DNA of 64,000 nt from Cyanoderma ruficeps (GCA_008694505.1 VZDJ01006585.1:10877061-10941060), one strand, 5' to 3'. Positions 23,317 to 35,970 are shown, numbered from the stretch's first letter. The notes: generated by a model from the letters alone, not told the origin. A program made the numbers and translations.

Positions 23317-24366
23317 CACTAGCATTGAATGTCTTCAGATATGCACATTTTTACAACTTTCTTTAGCCTCATGCAAATTGCCCTGCATGATTTCATCGTC
23401 TCTTAGGAAACATTATCCCTTGGCTGGTATTCTGGGATATATACTGCTTTTATCCTCAGAGGTCTTTAAGACCCAGATAGATGAAGTCCTGGCAATTAGT
23501 GTGACTTCACAGCTGATTTTGCTTAAAGCAGAGGTTGAGCTAGAGACTTCCAGAGATCACTTTTAACTTGAAGTACCCAATGTTCTGATGAATAAGTCAA
23601 TGGTTCTGGAAATCGTCTAGTTCTTTTATCAGTAACTTGCCCTAATAGCACATTAAAGAGACTGTAACCTTCTTTACTGAACTCATGATTCATGAAATGT
23701 TTCTTATATTTTTGCACTTCACTTTAAATGACTACCAGAAGCAGACTCATCTGTTAAATATTATTTTCCTTATTACATCAGGTCCTCTGTATTTTACATC
23801 ACTTATTTTCTCTAAATGGTATTATTCAGTTTTGTAAAATAGAGTTTTGGGTTTTTTTCATATTTATTAACCAGAATTTTCAGGGACTAAACATGACCAA
23901 GCAAGTTTCATGGATCTTCTCTACTGTTTTCTCTCTGTGTTAATATTGGCCATATTTTTTTTCAGAATTTTACAGATTGGAATTTATCATCTCCAAGTGT
24001 TTCTCTGATTATAAAATTTAACAGTAGTAGATACGGTTATTATATAATACATATATATTATACCCTCAAATACAATTATACCTTGCATGATGTTCATGCA
24101 AGTCATTCTGCTCAAAATTACTAATATATGTAGAAATATGTAAGAGATTAAGTCAAGTCATATTTAGGAATTAAGTCAAGATTTGCTCCAAATTTGCTCC
24201 TGAATGTGTTACAGAAGCTGATTATCAGTTCCATTTTTGCAATTTTGTTACCACCCTTGAATATTTTCACTTCGACCAGGATAAAAATTTATATTGTGAA
24301 ACTGCAGATATAAAGAGAAAGAAGATCACCAGATTGCACATTAACACATTCAAAGGAAAGACCTTG
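23317..24366. other. Spacer, nothing recognised
   Basis: AT-rich. CCTTG at 24362-24366 is the left target duplication of the next LTR. Confidence 0.5.
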
Positions 24367-25542
24367 TGTAGGGGTTTCACATTCACCAAAATTCTGTTTG
24401 CCAAATGTAGTGTAGTGGTTTAAGTGTCTTTTCTGCTGTGAAATAGGATCAGGAGACAAGCAAAGCAGGCCCAACTTAAGGGTTGCAAATATAGATTTAT
24501 TAACAAACGCTAAAAGAAGAAGATGAGGGTCAAAATGAAACTTTCAAAACACTCCTCCTCCTCTCCCCAGGTGTTCATTTTCCTACAAACAATGTAAGGA
24601 AACAAAAGTCAGAACTCTATGTCAGTACCACTTATAAAATAGTCTTTCATTCAGTCTTTTTAGAGAGAAGTCTCGCTTGATTTGTTGTGATAACTTTCCG
24701 CAAGAAAGAACAGTCTACTTGTGACTCTTAACTCTCACAACAGCAGCCATCCAGGAACTTCTGCAGTGGTGGACCTCCCATATCACATACCATTTCCTGT
24801 GTGGCTACACACGGGCCACAGACTCATGCATACTGGGGTGTCATTTTAAAGATGAACCACTCTAAAGGCAAAGGATACTTCATCTCAGGGAACAGAGACT
24901 TTCGCTTCTTCACTGGCACAGAGGGCTTTTTATCTCTCTCTCTCTGTTCAAACATCTCATGGGATCACAAGATCACAGCCACTAATTCAATATTCACTCA
25001 GTCAATCACAGATACCTTTGCTCAAAACCACAAATCTGAATAATCATTTTCCCCAATTCATACTGTCCACGATTTAAAGGAATATTCTAGCATATTCATA
25101 TTACAGTCTGTTACCACAACTCCTAGGAGATTTTCAGCCTAGGACCAAGGCAACTTGTCATCTCTTCCACCTAAGGGGTCACTCTTCCTTCACTGACTTT
25201 GATATCTTCATTCTGCCTCTTTAAATATCTCCCACTCTGACTGTTTCTCTCCCTCAGAGAAGGGTTAGGACTTTGGAAGCTTCATGCAGCTGCTACTGGG
25301 GCCTGGCCATGGCCTGGCCCTGCAAGCCCGGTGGGGCAGTGGGAGCTGGCCCGGCCCATCTGGCTGTCACACAGCCGGCGTTACCTGCTGGCAGGGTGGA
25401 AAGAAGAGAGATTTTCCCAGTGTTCTTCTGATTTTTAAGCCTGTGTGTCCAGAGGCGTGCCATCTTCCTAATTGGTCAATCAAGCTGTCAATTTCAAAGC
25501 AAGTAACTAATTGGTTCTTGCTATCTGTGATAAACCACTACA
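24367..25542 (-). mobile_element. Solo LTR, 1176 bp, with CCTTG target duplication
   Basis: Long LTR starting TGTAGGGGTTTC (24367) and ending AAACCACTACA (25542). CCTTG precedes it (24362-24366) and follows it (25543-25547), a 5-bp target duplication. A second TGTAGTGGTTTA lies 44 bp inside (24411) and is the exact 12-base inverse of the right end, TAAACCACTACA, so the ends are strongly inverted. Minus orientation is suggested by AATAAA on that strand (complement of 24496-24501), near its 3' end. Composition is less AT-rich than its surroundings, with a GC-rich part at 25280-25400. There is no gag, pol or env, so it is a solo LTR. Open frames inside (24801-25043, 25284-25580) are incidental. 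Confidence 0.85.
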
Positions 25543-27559
25543 CCTTGTCGCTGTCTTTGAAGCCACAAACTCTTATTTAGTTGCAAACTGTGGGGGTTAC
25601 ATAGAAAACAAGGAGGGACCACTGAGCCCTTGTACAAACAGAAGCCAGGAAATGGGCAGCAGTGATGAAAGTTGCCTTCTTCCTGGGTTGCTGTGGGAAG
25701 GAACAAGACTCCATAGTTTTCTTTACACTGATATATCACAAAGTGATGTGATAGTATTTGATAAAGCTGAATAATGCATATTTTAGATGAAAACATAGTT
25801 CTCACTGGAATAAGAAGAAATTATGTTTTGTATTCAATTAATTTGACACCGGTCAGTGCTAGCAGTAAAATGTGATGTTAGGTTTTTGGGGTTTTTTACT
25901 TTTATTTGGCTACTAAGGAAAACATCTCCATTTACATGACTGTGTGGATTTTACTTTAGTCAATGCCCTTTCTCTATTCCTTTATTTTTTTTACATTTCC
26001 AGCTTGTTCTTGCTAATTAAACTCCATACACTTGCTATAAAAGAAAGAAAGATTAAATGCCAAGCATATTCATAGGTTTCCCATAGGAAGACATATAAAG
26101 AAGAAAAAAAGTAACTTTATCTGTCACATCAGAAGCTTTAAAAAAGTCTAGACATTTTATAATTCCCATGCACTCTTAATCTACTTTGTGCATATTGCAC
26201 ATTTAGACTTTTCTAAATTCATTGTAATTAGACCTATGTATTACAAAGGAACTTCTCATATTGCTCCTACCTAATCTCTAATTTATATGCAGAAAAGCAA
26301 AGCTAAATAGTTTAGGATTTTCACATTTAATGGCATTTTTACCTAATCAAATTATACAGCTTCCTTCCCTGTGGTTTGCACTTTTTTTTTTTTTTTTTTT
26401 ATAAATCAACATAGTCTTAGGAAGGCATTAATACTACTTCTGTAACCTTTCTCTTTTCACTAAGTGTTCTCTGGGGACACAATAAATCATCACTCGGAAA
26501 TAAATGTTGCATGAGTAGCCCCTTATAAATAATGAGTTTATAGTTGAAGAACTAGTGAATCCACATTATGTTTAAATGAAATTGCACACACTTTATGTTT
26601 TCCTCCATTCTTTTCCCAAAAGATATTTTGACTTCACAGGCAGTGGGAGATGTTTCTAAGTAAAACTGGATTAACCTAGGGAACTCCTTCACAGAATCAG
26701 GGTTTTGTCACAAGAATTGGTTCTGATGGTCCAAGAGGCTGATTTAAACTTTAGTTTTCTCAACACTGCATATCCCACTGAATCACTTAAACAAAATATT
26801 GCCCTTCAGCAACTCACACAATCATTTAGTAGGAGGCATAATTTCCTGCTGACTGTTAGGTTTTAATAGCTACTGACATGAATTCTCAAAATTGCAGCCA
26901 ATCTCCTTTCTTTATCTTAGAATATTACCCTCAGCAACATATGGTACAGTGTCTGTAAAGAGAAGTATTAGTCTGAAAACAAATAAATAACCCCAAGGTA
27001 ATAATTAGTTAGTTATTTTTGCTTTTAAAAATTTGTATTGTTTGTCATTTGGCTTCAGATATTTGGTGCTCCCTGATTAGATTGAACAATTTTTTTGTTT
27101 TTTCTTCTGAAAACACAAAATCAATACTGTGTTTAGACATTTTTTTTTCTTCTCAAATTAGTGGTTGAATTTTATGTGCAAGATGTTGAGTTCCTGATCT
27201 GTTTTTTTTTTTCAGAGAGAGAATTTTACAAAGACCATTATCAATTCATCATCTGTCATCTCTCCTATATGTATAACTTGACATTTTCTCTTCAGTGTTA
27301 GATTTGGGCTTCTTTCTTTGTTCATTATTTATGTTTATGGTCTTCAGAAAGATAACTAAGATATGTAAAGAACATTAAGTTTATGGAAAACATCTCAAGA
27401 CCATTTTCTGATGAATATGTAGAATTTGAAGGGTTAAGAAAGAACACAGCTGAGGATGAAAACTTGCCTGTCAGAAAACATATGAAGAAACAGGAAACAA
27501 AAGCATAAGTTTAGTTCATACTGTCTAATTGAACACATTTTTAATTATCATACCAACTA
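25543..27559. other. Spacer with T19 run, nothing else recognised
   Basis: A T run at 26382-26400. No gene or repeat family is recognised. Short overlapping ORFs near 25510-25805 are not convincing. Confidence 0.5.
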
Positions 27560-27898
27560 CGTAACAGCTGAATAATTGAAGGAGCAACAGAGACAAAGCA
27601 TTATAAACTGTCTGCAAGGAAGTCAGGAGTGATGTTGAGTCAGAGGAGTAGGGAGAAGGTGTTTTTAGATTTATTCTATTTTCTAATTAATGTTTCTGTG
27701 TTTGATTGGCAGTAAATTAAATTAGTTTCCCCAGGTCAAATCAATTTTGCCTATGACAGTAATCAGAGAGTGATCTCCCTCTCATTATCTCAACCCATGA
27801 GCTTTATGTCATATTTTTCTGCCCTGTCCTGCTGAGGAGGGGGAATGATAGAGCACCTTAGTGGGCACCTGTCAGTCAGCCAGGGTCACATCACCACA
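27560..27898 (+). mobile_element. Partial endogenous retrovirus LTR, sense, 3' portion
   Basis: Sense LTR end. It keeps the TTGATTGGCAGTAAATTAAA block at 27700, TTTTGCCTATGACAGTAATC at 27747, TTATCTCAACCCATGAGC, CCTGTCCTGCTGAGGAGGGG and the terminal CAGCCAGGGTCACATCACCACA. The last block is the same family as the antisense LTR at 9331-9891. The 5' boundary is not clear and the upstream half may be missing or decayed. It ends only a few bases before the next CR1. Confidence 0.7.
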
Positions 27899-27902
27899 CT
27901 TA

Positions 27903-28734
27903 GAGATGAAACAACAACAGAGAAATTGTTGATGCACCAAGTAAGCAGGATGCAATTCAGAGGGACCTCATCAAGATGGAGTACTGTGTAGACAGGAATC
28001 TCACAAAATTCAACAAAGGACAAGAGCAATATTTTCATCTCGGCAGAAATAATCTCATGCACAAACTCATGATAGGTAACATATCAGTTCAAAAGCAGCT
28101 TTACATTGAAGGATATGGAACTCCTTGTGGACTGTATGTTGACCACGATCCAGGAACATGCCCTTGCTTTCACAAAGATCATCAGCCTCCTGAGCTGCAT
28201 TAAGAGGAGTGTTGCCAGCAGGGAGATGATCTTTACTCTTTTCTAGAGAGGCCTCATCTGGAATATTTGGTTCAAGTTTAGGTTCCACAAGAGGGACATG
28301 GACACTTTGAATTATGACCATGTCCAAAAAAGGTCATGGTTACTCGCAGACAGATGATTAAGTGTCTAGAGCATCTTTCATAGGTGGAGATGCTAAGTGA
28401 GGCAGAACTCAGCTTGGAGAAGAGAAGGCTCAGTGAGATCTCTTTCATGTGCCTTAATACTTGATAGAGAAATCATAAAGAAGACAGAGACACATTCTTT
28501 TCAGTAACATCCAGTGACAGGACAAGAGGCAATGGGCCTAAATTAAAACACATGAATATTCACGTGAACACAAGGAAACACTTTTTTAAGTGTGCATTTT
28601 TGAGTGTTCAAGTGGCTGCATGCTGGAACAGGTTGCCCAGAGAAATTGTAGAGTTTCCACCTGGCAAGATACTGAAAATGTGACTACAAAGTACCATGAA
28701 TAAACAACTCAAGTAAACAGGGGTTTTGGACTAG
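27903..28734 (+). mobile_element. CR1 LINE fragment, sense (main part of a copy split by an LTR)
   Basis: Sense CR1 from the end of RT to near the 3' tail. CAGGATGCAATTCAGAGGGA and the block following it code for the residues after the RT core. Next come the CTGGGCTGCATTAGAAGGAG-like block at 28190, the GAGAAGAGAAGGCTCAGTGAG block at 28417, the CCAGTGACAGGACAAGAGGC block at 28510 and the GAACAGGTTGCCCAGAGA block at 28625. It stops at GGTTTTGGACTAG, where the LTR inserted. The rest of the tail is at 29323-29362. The plus frame 27976-28203 is the only open remainder; the rest is stopped. Confidence 0.88.
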
Positions 28735-29322
28735 TGCCATGGATTCACCCCAGCTAGCAACCAAATGTCACCCAGCCGCTCGCTCATTCCCTCACCAGCA
28801 GGATCAGGGAGAGAATTAGTAGGATAAAAGGTGGAAAAGTCATGGCTTGAGATAAAGACAGGCAATAGGAAAAGCAAAAGCCATGCACACAGTGAAAGAA
28901 AAACAAAGAATTAATTTACTGCTTCCCAAGGGCAGGCAGGTGTTCAGCCCTCTCCAGGAGAACAGGGCCCAATCACATGTAGTGGTGACTTTGGTAGACA
29001 AATGCCATCACTCTGCCTTCTTCTGTCTTTTTTCCCCATCTTTATATATTGAGCATGATGCCATATGATCCGGAATATCCCTTTGGTCAGTTTGGGTCAC
29101 CTGTTCCATGTGTGTTTCCTCCCAACCTCCTGTGCATCCCCATTTCCCTTGGCAGCATGGCAGTATGAAAAGCAGAAAAGGCCTTGGCTCTGAGAAGGCC
29201 TTGCTCAGCAATAATGAAAACATCTCTATACTATCAACCCTGTGTTCAGCACAAATCCAAAACACAGCCATGTATTAGACACTTGGAAGGAATTTAATTC
29301 TACTCCAGCCAAAACCAGTGCA
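28735..29322 (-). mobile_element. Solo LTR, antisense, inserted into a CR1 3' end
   Basis: 588-bp LTR from TGCCATGG (28735) to CCAGTGCA (29322). On the minus strand it has the normal order for a common avian LTR: an AATTAAATTCCTTCCAAGTG start block, the block near 29230, the AGGTGACCCAAACTGACCAA block, TATA-like TATATAAAG (complement of 29040-29048), and the GCTAGCTGGGGTGAATCCATGG end. ACTAG before (28730-28734) and ACAAG after (29323-29327) differ by one base and fit a 5-bp target duplication. Removing the LTR restores the CR1 3' tail, so insertion is direct. No internal sequence remains. Confidence 0.85.
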
Positions 29323-29362
29323 ACAAGGGATGCCTTCCAACCCCAATTGTTCTGTAATTGTG
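29323..29362 (+). mobile_element. CR1 LINE 3' tail, continuation after the LTR
   Basis: ACAAGGGATGCCTTCCAACC followed by CCAATTGTTCTGTAATTGTG corresponds to the last CR1 bases with the degenerate ATTCTGTG-type terminal repeat. It continues from 28734. Confidence 0.85.
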
Positions 29363-32248
29363 CGAGTTTTCATTCTTGGCACATAAGGTTACAATGTTTT
29401 CATATTTGTCCTGAGTTTTCCTGTAAAGTGAAGGAGAAATCTACTATCCTTCATTGGTGATCAGGATGCAATCTTGACATCTTCCTTTCCCTTTATAGAC
29501 TGTTTAGGGAACTTTTGCACCATCAGAGAAAAAGTAGTCTACTTAAGAGATGAAAGGCTAGGAATTGAACACCCCATAGGGGGAGAAGATGTCTTTCATA
29601 GATCATAGTCCAAAGTCATTCTAGAGTCTTTGAAGTAGAAGACAAAGTTCAGTGACACCTTCCTCTTTTGACATCTTTATAGTTGGATATTCAGTAAACC
29701 AGGTTCAAAAAGAAAGGATTAGGAGGTAGTCTTGGTGGGCTACACAATCACCTACAGTTACATAGTCATATCAACTATTTACTATAGTTATGGACTTATA
29801 GGGGTTTTGGGTTATAGGGGGAAATCCCTTGAACCTGCAAAGTACATAGATCAGATGAGTTTCAATTCTTAAGTGACAACATTGATATCTTATCTGAAAC
29901 CAGCACTGTTGAGATCTCTGTGCTTTACTATCATGCCACACAAAAGCGCAGGCTTAACCAGAATATTGCTACCCTCCAAAAGCACGGATTTTATAAATTT
30001 CAAGGATCAAATTCAAAGTAGGCTATGCAGAGATGCAGAGACTGTATAAGAAAAAAGGTTTGTCAGTAATTTCGAAGGTCAACATTTAATCTAAAATTGA
30101 GATACTGTTTTATCTCACTGTTTAAACAAAACAGTATGTGTGAGAGTGGTAATATTTTAGGAACATCAAAAAAGTAATTTAATTACCTTTTTATGTGAAG
30201 TAGTTTATAATATTAAAATCCACACCTAAGTACAGGACCTTCTGTGAGGCATATTCCAAAATGGTTTGAAAGATTACTATTTAAACAAACCTCATGGGAT
30301 GTTTTTTTCTATACACTGAAGATGCAGTCAGTGATGTAACTCACAAGATGCCTATGGCTAACATAAACAGATTCTTTCAATGTGCCCATCATACCAGTCA
30401 AATTTTATGTACCCCAGCTTAGTATGTATTCAAAATACATACTGAAGCTGAAACACATCCTTGAAAGACATCTCTGTGCCATGTCTCTACAACTAAAATG
30501 CAGAAATCAATAGGGCTTTTGAAAATACATAACATCTTTGTACTTCTGTGTCATGCCTAGGTTCTTGGTCCACAGCCAGGAATTTAGATAAAGGGAAAAG
30601 GTACCCCTTACTAATAGTTAAACTCCACTTCTTTTTGCCTTATCATTGTGAGAGTATTTTTCACACTTTGCTTCATTCTGCTTCAAAGGCATATCATATT
30701 TTTGGTGTTGACCTCATGGCTACAGTGTAAAGAAATTTATCGGTGATGTAAAATCTGCTACCTGTAAATCACAGACTTTCTTAAAGATTGTGCAAGATGA
30801 CCAATAATTATTTAAATTTTAATATTTTAAAATGAAAATTAAAATCTGTATCTTGATAAGATTATCGGACTTAGAAAATGACACTTTAAAAAAATACATA
30901 TTTCAAAGTTACTTCCTATACTTTAACAAACATTTGACAAGATAAATGTTTTTATTTGCATATATTTATTTTACTGGAATTATTTAAAGGATTTGCACAA
31001 TAGCAGTTCTTAATATCCTTAAAATACATATTCTGTATTAATATTGATATCCATATGGATAGGTAAGAGTTACAGACAGAAAACATATAATGTTTTAGTT
31101 GGAGTGGGGTTGTGTACAGCAAGCATAAATGTGATTATTATTATTACTTAATATGATAAAATGTGTAACTCCAAGATTGAATAGAGGCTTCAGAATTGGG
31201 ATTTTAGTACCTAATTTTAATGTAGCTATTCTCTAAAGGAATTCAAATCCCAGTCTCTAATGGATCACTTCATTTAAACCTATCCCACTGCCCTCTCCCC
31301 CCCCACCCTGCCTTCTAGTGTTACTTGAAATGCCCTAGGATATCTGAGATATCTCTGAGACTAACATGGTCTAATTTCCATGTTAGTGGGGATAGTAGGA
31401 CTGAGACTTATAATTTTTCATATTAATTTTACTATGTTGATAATCTGTACCAGATGGATGAACAATTATGTATTAAAAAAGGTTTTGTTGACTTTTAGCC
31501 ATCATGTGTGTTCAAATAAATGTTCTTAAACTGTGCAACTCCTTCAGTTCTGGACTGATGAACATGAAATACAAATCCTGAGTGTACATTTTACTAGGAC
31601 AGATCCACATTTTAAATCTAGACCAAAAATAAACATTTTTTAATTTTTAGTTTTGCAGAAATTTTCATATAATTGTGATTGACATCAGCATCTTATCAGC
31701 ATAGGAGGAAGAATGAAATGTGTTTTAATACATATGACTAGAAAGATTTAATATATTATAAAAGATAAAATATGAAACTGAATTTAAAATGAAAAAGATG
31801 TACTGCATTCACAAAAATGTCCAGAAATGAATGGCAAAGGTTGAACCTTTGGAACAACAAGCTAATTGAAATAGCTGAATCTTCAGGAAAACAATCTTAA
31901 TAGAAATGGAAAATCACAAAAGGAGAAAGTGAACATAAATTGTAAGTAATGTATGTTTTTTATTTGAAAGATTTGCCCAAGCTTGGCAAAATGACATCTA
32001 ACATGAATACAAAGGTCATGAAAAAGAAGGCAGGAAAATTGTTCTCTTCACAGTAATCAAAGTAAAGTGCATCATTTTGTGGTATGTATTTATTTTGATA
32101 ATCACTGTTAGAACTCTGTTCTGCTTTCTAACTTTCCATCCCCGCTAGCATGAATGAGAAGAAAAATCTTTGGACTCCTATTTGTAAAGAAAATCTATTG
32201 TTTGACTGTCTATTTCCAGTTACTTCCAATGCATCTATTTTTTTTTTT
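29363..32248. other. AT-rich stretch, nothing recognised; C-rich tract at 31291-31309
   Basis: No gene or repeat family is recognised. A short C-rich tract (CCCTCTCCCCCCCCACCC) stands out in an AT-rich background. A T run at 32238-32248 leads into the assembly gap. Confidence 0.5.
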
Positions 32249-32593
32249 NNNNNNNNNNNNNNNNNNNNNNNNNNNNNNNNNNNNNNNNNNNNNNNNNNNN
32301 NNNNNNNNNNNNNNNNNNNNNNNNNNNNNNNNNNNNNNNNNNNNNNNNNNNNNNNNNNNNNNNNNNNNNNNNNNNNNNNNNNNNNNNNNNNNNNNNNNNN
32401 NNNNNNNNNNNNNNNNNNNNNNNNNNNNNNNNNNNNNNNNNNNNNNNNNNNNNNNNNNNNNNNNNNNNNNNNNNNNNNNNNNNNNNNNNNNNNNNNNNNN
32501 NNNNNNNNNNNNNNNNNNNNNNNNNNNNNNNNNNNNNNNNNNNNNNNNNNNNNNNNNNNNNNNNNNNNNNNNNNNNNNNNNNNNNNNNNNNNN
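32249..32593. other. Assembly gap, 345 N
   Basis: A run of N starting directly after a T run. Frames drawn across it have no meaning. The missing DNA probably contains the 5' part of the LTR on its right. Confidence 0.99.
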
Positions 32594-33304
32594 GACTCTT
32601 CTGAGTATAAATGAGACTGTATTTTGGGTGGATGCTTTTTGGTTCAAGCTAAAGACTCTGTGGCCTGTTTTTGGAGCCCTCTGCCCCAGGGGTGAATTTG
32701 GGGGGGACTGCTAGTCCCGATGGAAGAGTTGGCTGGTTTTTGGTAGTGAGCCAAACATCCTTAAAGGGAGCCCTATCTAGTCTTAGTCCCTGTACGGTGG
32801 TGAGAGCACTGTGACAGGGAAGAAGAGAGTCACCATGGTAGAGTTTTCCGGGTGGTGCCATGAGTGACATGGGAGCACGGGAAAATGGACCTGTGTTTTC
32901 CTGTGGGGGGGATGTTCTGCGGTTGCAAGAGAGACTCCTTCGTTCTCTGGATGGATTGAGGATTGGTTTTTTTAAAGGATAATGGCTTGTTAGGTACCCA
33001 GGGTTGTGGAAGGTTTAAGCAAGTAGATATGAAAGTATGTGCTGGTGTCAACTGTTGAGCATTGTAAAGGATGGAAATTGGGGGGAGGAGGAAAAGTGTT
33101 GTGAGAAGTTTCTTATTCTGTCTTTGGGTGATTGGGTTCTCTTCTTGTGTTTGTTGTCTATTGTCAAGTAGTTTAATAAATGTTTTTTTTCTATTCTAAG
33201 TGATAGGCCTGCTTCTGCTCTGTTCCAGCTATATCTCACAGTAGTTTATTAAAAACTACATCCTCATGGGTGCACTGGCATTTGCCCAGTGTCAAGCCAT
33301 GACA
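32594..33304 (+). mobile_element. Endogenous retrovirus LTR, sense, 5' part lost in gap
   Basis: At least 711 bp. Recognised blocks: the CCCTGTACGGTGGTGAGAGC block at 32788, AGGTACCCAGGGTTGTGGAAGG at 32992, the block after it around CAACTGTTGAGCATTG, then AATAAA at 33175-33180, followed by the CTGCTCTGTTCCAGCTATATC block and the end CCAGTGTCAAGCCATGACA at 33304. It is G-rich and T-rich compared with its neighbours. The left end lies in the gap, so total length, target duplication and solo status cannot be decided. A small 7-bp stem (GTAGTTT/AAACTAC) lies at 33241-33259. Confidence 0.78.
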
Positions 33305-35970
33305 TGCATTCATTTTTACAAACATTTTCTAGCATGAGGAACAAGACCCGAGAAGAAAAGCATTGAAGTTGTGCCATGAAATTTTTTTACTTCCATGAAT
33401 GCTGGAACCTGGTTAATTCATCACCTTGGTGATGTACCAATGGGCGATGAAGAGTTATGGACAGGCAGTGTGAATACCTAATCACTAAAACCAGGTAAAA
33501 TACTTACGAATGATTCAAAATGTGTATTAACTCCAAATTTAAGAAATTCTGCATTCTCCAAAGCTTGTATACTTCCCCCTTTTGCCAAGAGATGTTATAT
33601 GTTTCTACAAAGCTTGTTCTCTTAACTGCTTTGATCATCACAGCCACAAGAGCATTACCACAGAGAAATCTGGAATATTTCATATTAGAACCACAGAAAA
33701 AAAGTGGGGGGGGAGGGGGATATCCAGAGAATATTTACTTCAAATCCTGCTCAAAATAGATCCAATTGGCTAAGGTTGCCCAAGGCTTTGTCCAGTTAAG
33801 TCTTGATTACTTTCAAGGGCAGACATAGAACAAATTCCCTGGGTAACTTGTTCTAGTTTTTGTTGATATTCATGATATTCCCTATTTTAATCACATTTTA
33901 TGTTTATTTTATATGTCTTGACCTACTGTGATATCTGCCTCCATCTTTTTTATGCCATTCTGTCATCACTGCGCATACAGTACTTAATGTTTAAAATTTA
34001 TATCATTTATATTGTAAAAGGTGTGAGTACTGGGCAGCATGAAATTGATGCCATGGGGTTGTCACTGACAGCTGCGGCTCAAGGTGTCAGGGATCTCTGC
34101 TTTGGCTACATGTGCTGTGATCAAAATGTGCATCCCTGAGCCATTCTATTACTGTCTCAACTATTAGGTCTCTGATGGTCTCTGATAGTGTGTACTTGTC
34201 TGCTATACTTTGTTCTGTTGCTGTTAACATGTCACAAAATATTTAGGAATTTCAGCTCTGCATAGTTATTGTCACTGACAGTTCAGGTCTTTCTACCTCT
34301 CCGCTGGTTCTTGTCGCATTATTGTCATCAATCGCATGAATGCAGCCCATTTCTGCCCTTCTCCACTGACTGACCACAACCTGGATCTCATGCTCCTTTA
34401 GTGTCTGAAGTGCACATAGGGTATGTTGCTCTTTTTATTATGCTCTGTATGCTCAGAGAATAGAAGGACCTCAGGCATTAACAGGATTACTTTGTAGTAT
34501 TTTTATGTAAGTGCTGTCTCATGCTTCCCTTGATGGCTGTACATCACCTCCATATGTTCAACTGCAGATTTTCTTACTGATTTCATATCAGTACAACACA
34601 ATTTTTCCTTTTTTTATTTTTTTCCCTGTTTAGTATATTCTTCAGGACAATTTTATGCAATGTATTAAATAAAGAGAGTACAGATTTAAAGACTGGTCAC
34701 CGAAACATTAAATTCATGCTCCACCCAGGGAACCATTCTTCTATTAAACTGTTTCCTTCTCTTCTGCATTGTACAAAACTATGCTGTTTTACTACTGTGC
34801 ACTTCATGGCCAGTATATAAAAGTACTTCCTTTGTCATTCTTTAGGTTCCTAATTTGTTCACCAGAAGCAGCAGAATGAGTTACTTTGTATAATATCAGG
34901 AGCCTCTTATCCAGTATTTGTTGCTATTTATAAATTGTTTGTCATACAGCACATACAGTATGGATTCATGAACCTGAAATTAAAAAACAAAGCAAAACAT
35001 ACTTATGAACCATTCAAGGTTTACATGTGATTTCAGACTCCTATTAGAAATAAAATTTTGGTAGGCTTCTGCTTTATATTTATTGACAGTGAAGTTATTT
35101 GAAGTTTTCCAGTCATATATTAAGATCTTAATTTTCCAGATTTATCAGTTAATCAGCTGTTTCTGAACTCTTCATTCCATCATGTAGAAATTGTATTAGA
35201 CAAAAAAAAAAGAAAAAGCAGTCCAATAAATTTTCAAAGCTGTAGTAGGGTGAAGAGCCTCATAGAGAAAGTTACGGAAGGAATGAAGTATCCGCAGACA
35301 ACAAATGAGTCTATGTGTAGAAATCATGAGGATTTGTGGGCACACAGGAGGATTTCATGAACATGAACTTTTTTGCATACTAAAAGAAATAGCCCTTTAA
35401 CATTTCCTGTTAAGTGAAGGAACACTACACAGAGAGGTGAAACAGAAAAATAAGATCTGTCAAGCCATATTTTTTTGTCAAGAGGCATGCTAGACAATGA
35501 CACCTGGGTGTAAGTACTGTCAGTTCACATCAGCCTGATGCTGTATGGCTCAAAAAACTGTACAACTGCTGAAGGCAGAGCTGCATTTGCAGACTCTTCA
35601 TGCATCTATCAGAAAAAAAAGAAACCCAAAAAACAGTTATTTAAATAAAACAAACAAACCCACTCTCGGGAATCAAGAAAATGATTGATCTCGCAAAATC
35701 AGCAAAACTTCTGGGTGTTTTTGGTTTTCTTTTAACTGTGCTACTCAGCTGTTGACACCACAGTAGTCTCAAAGCTCTTTCAGACATTCTCCTACTGGCC
35801 TTTCAGTCCTCATCTCAGCTGACACATATTTACTTTATTGCATTTTTGTGCTTCAAGCACATGTGGAGTAAAACCCTTAAAATTCTAAGCTGTCAGTGTA
35901 ATCCATGGACACCTGGTCAATATAGCTAGAGGGGTATGGAGAGTTATTCAGCTCATTGATAATTCATATT
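33305..35970. other. AT-rich stretch, nothing recognised
   Basis: There is a G-rich tract at 33699-33719 (GTGGGGGGGGAGGGGG). No gene or repeat family is recognised. Confidence 0.5.

Noticed and set aside
24801..25580. Frames of 80-98 residues in a less AT-rich patch
   Set aside because: They lie inside a solo LTR; no host or viral protein motif.
32150..32714. Long frames of 145-186 residues
   Set aside because: They are made of N bases in the assembly gap and have no meaning.
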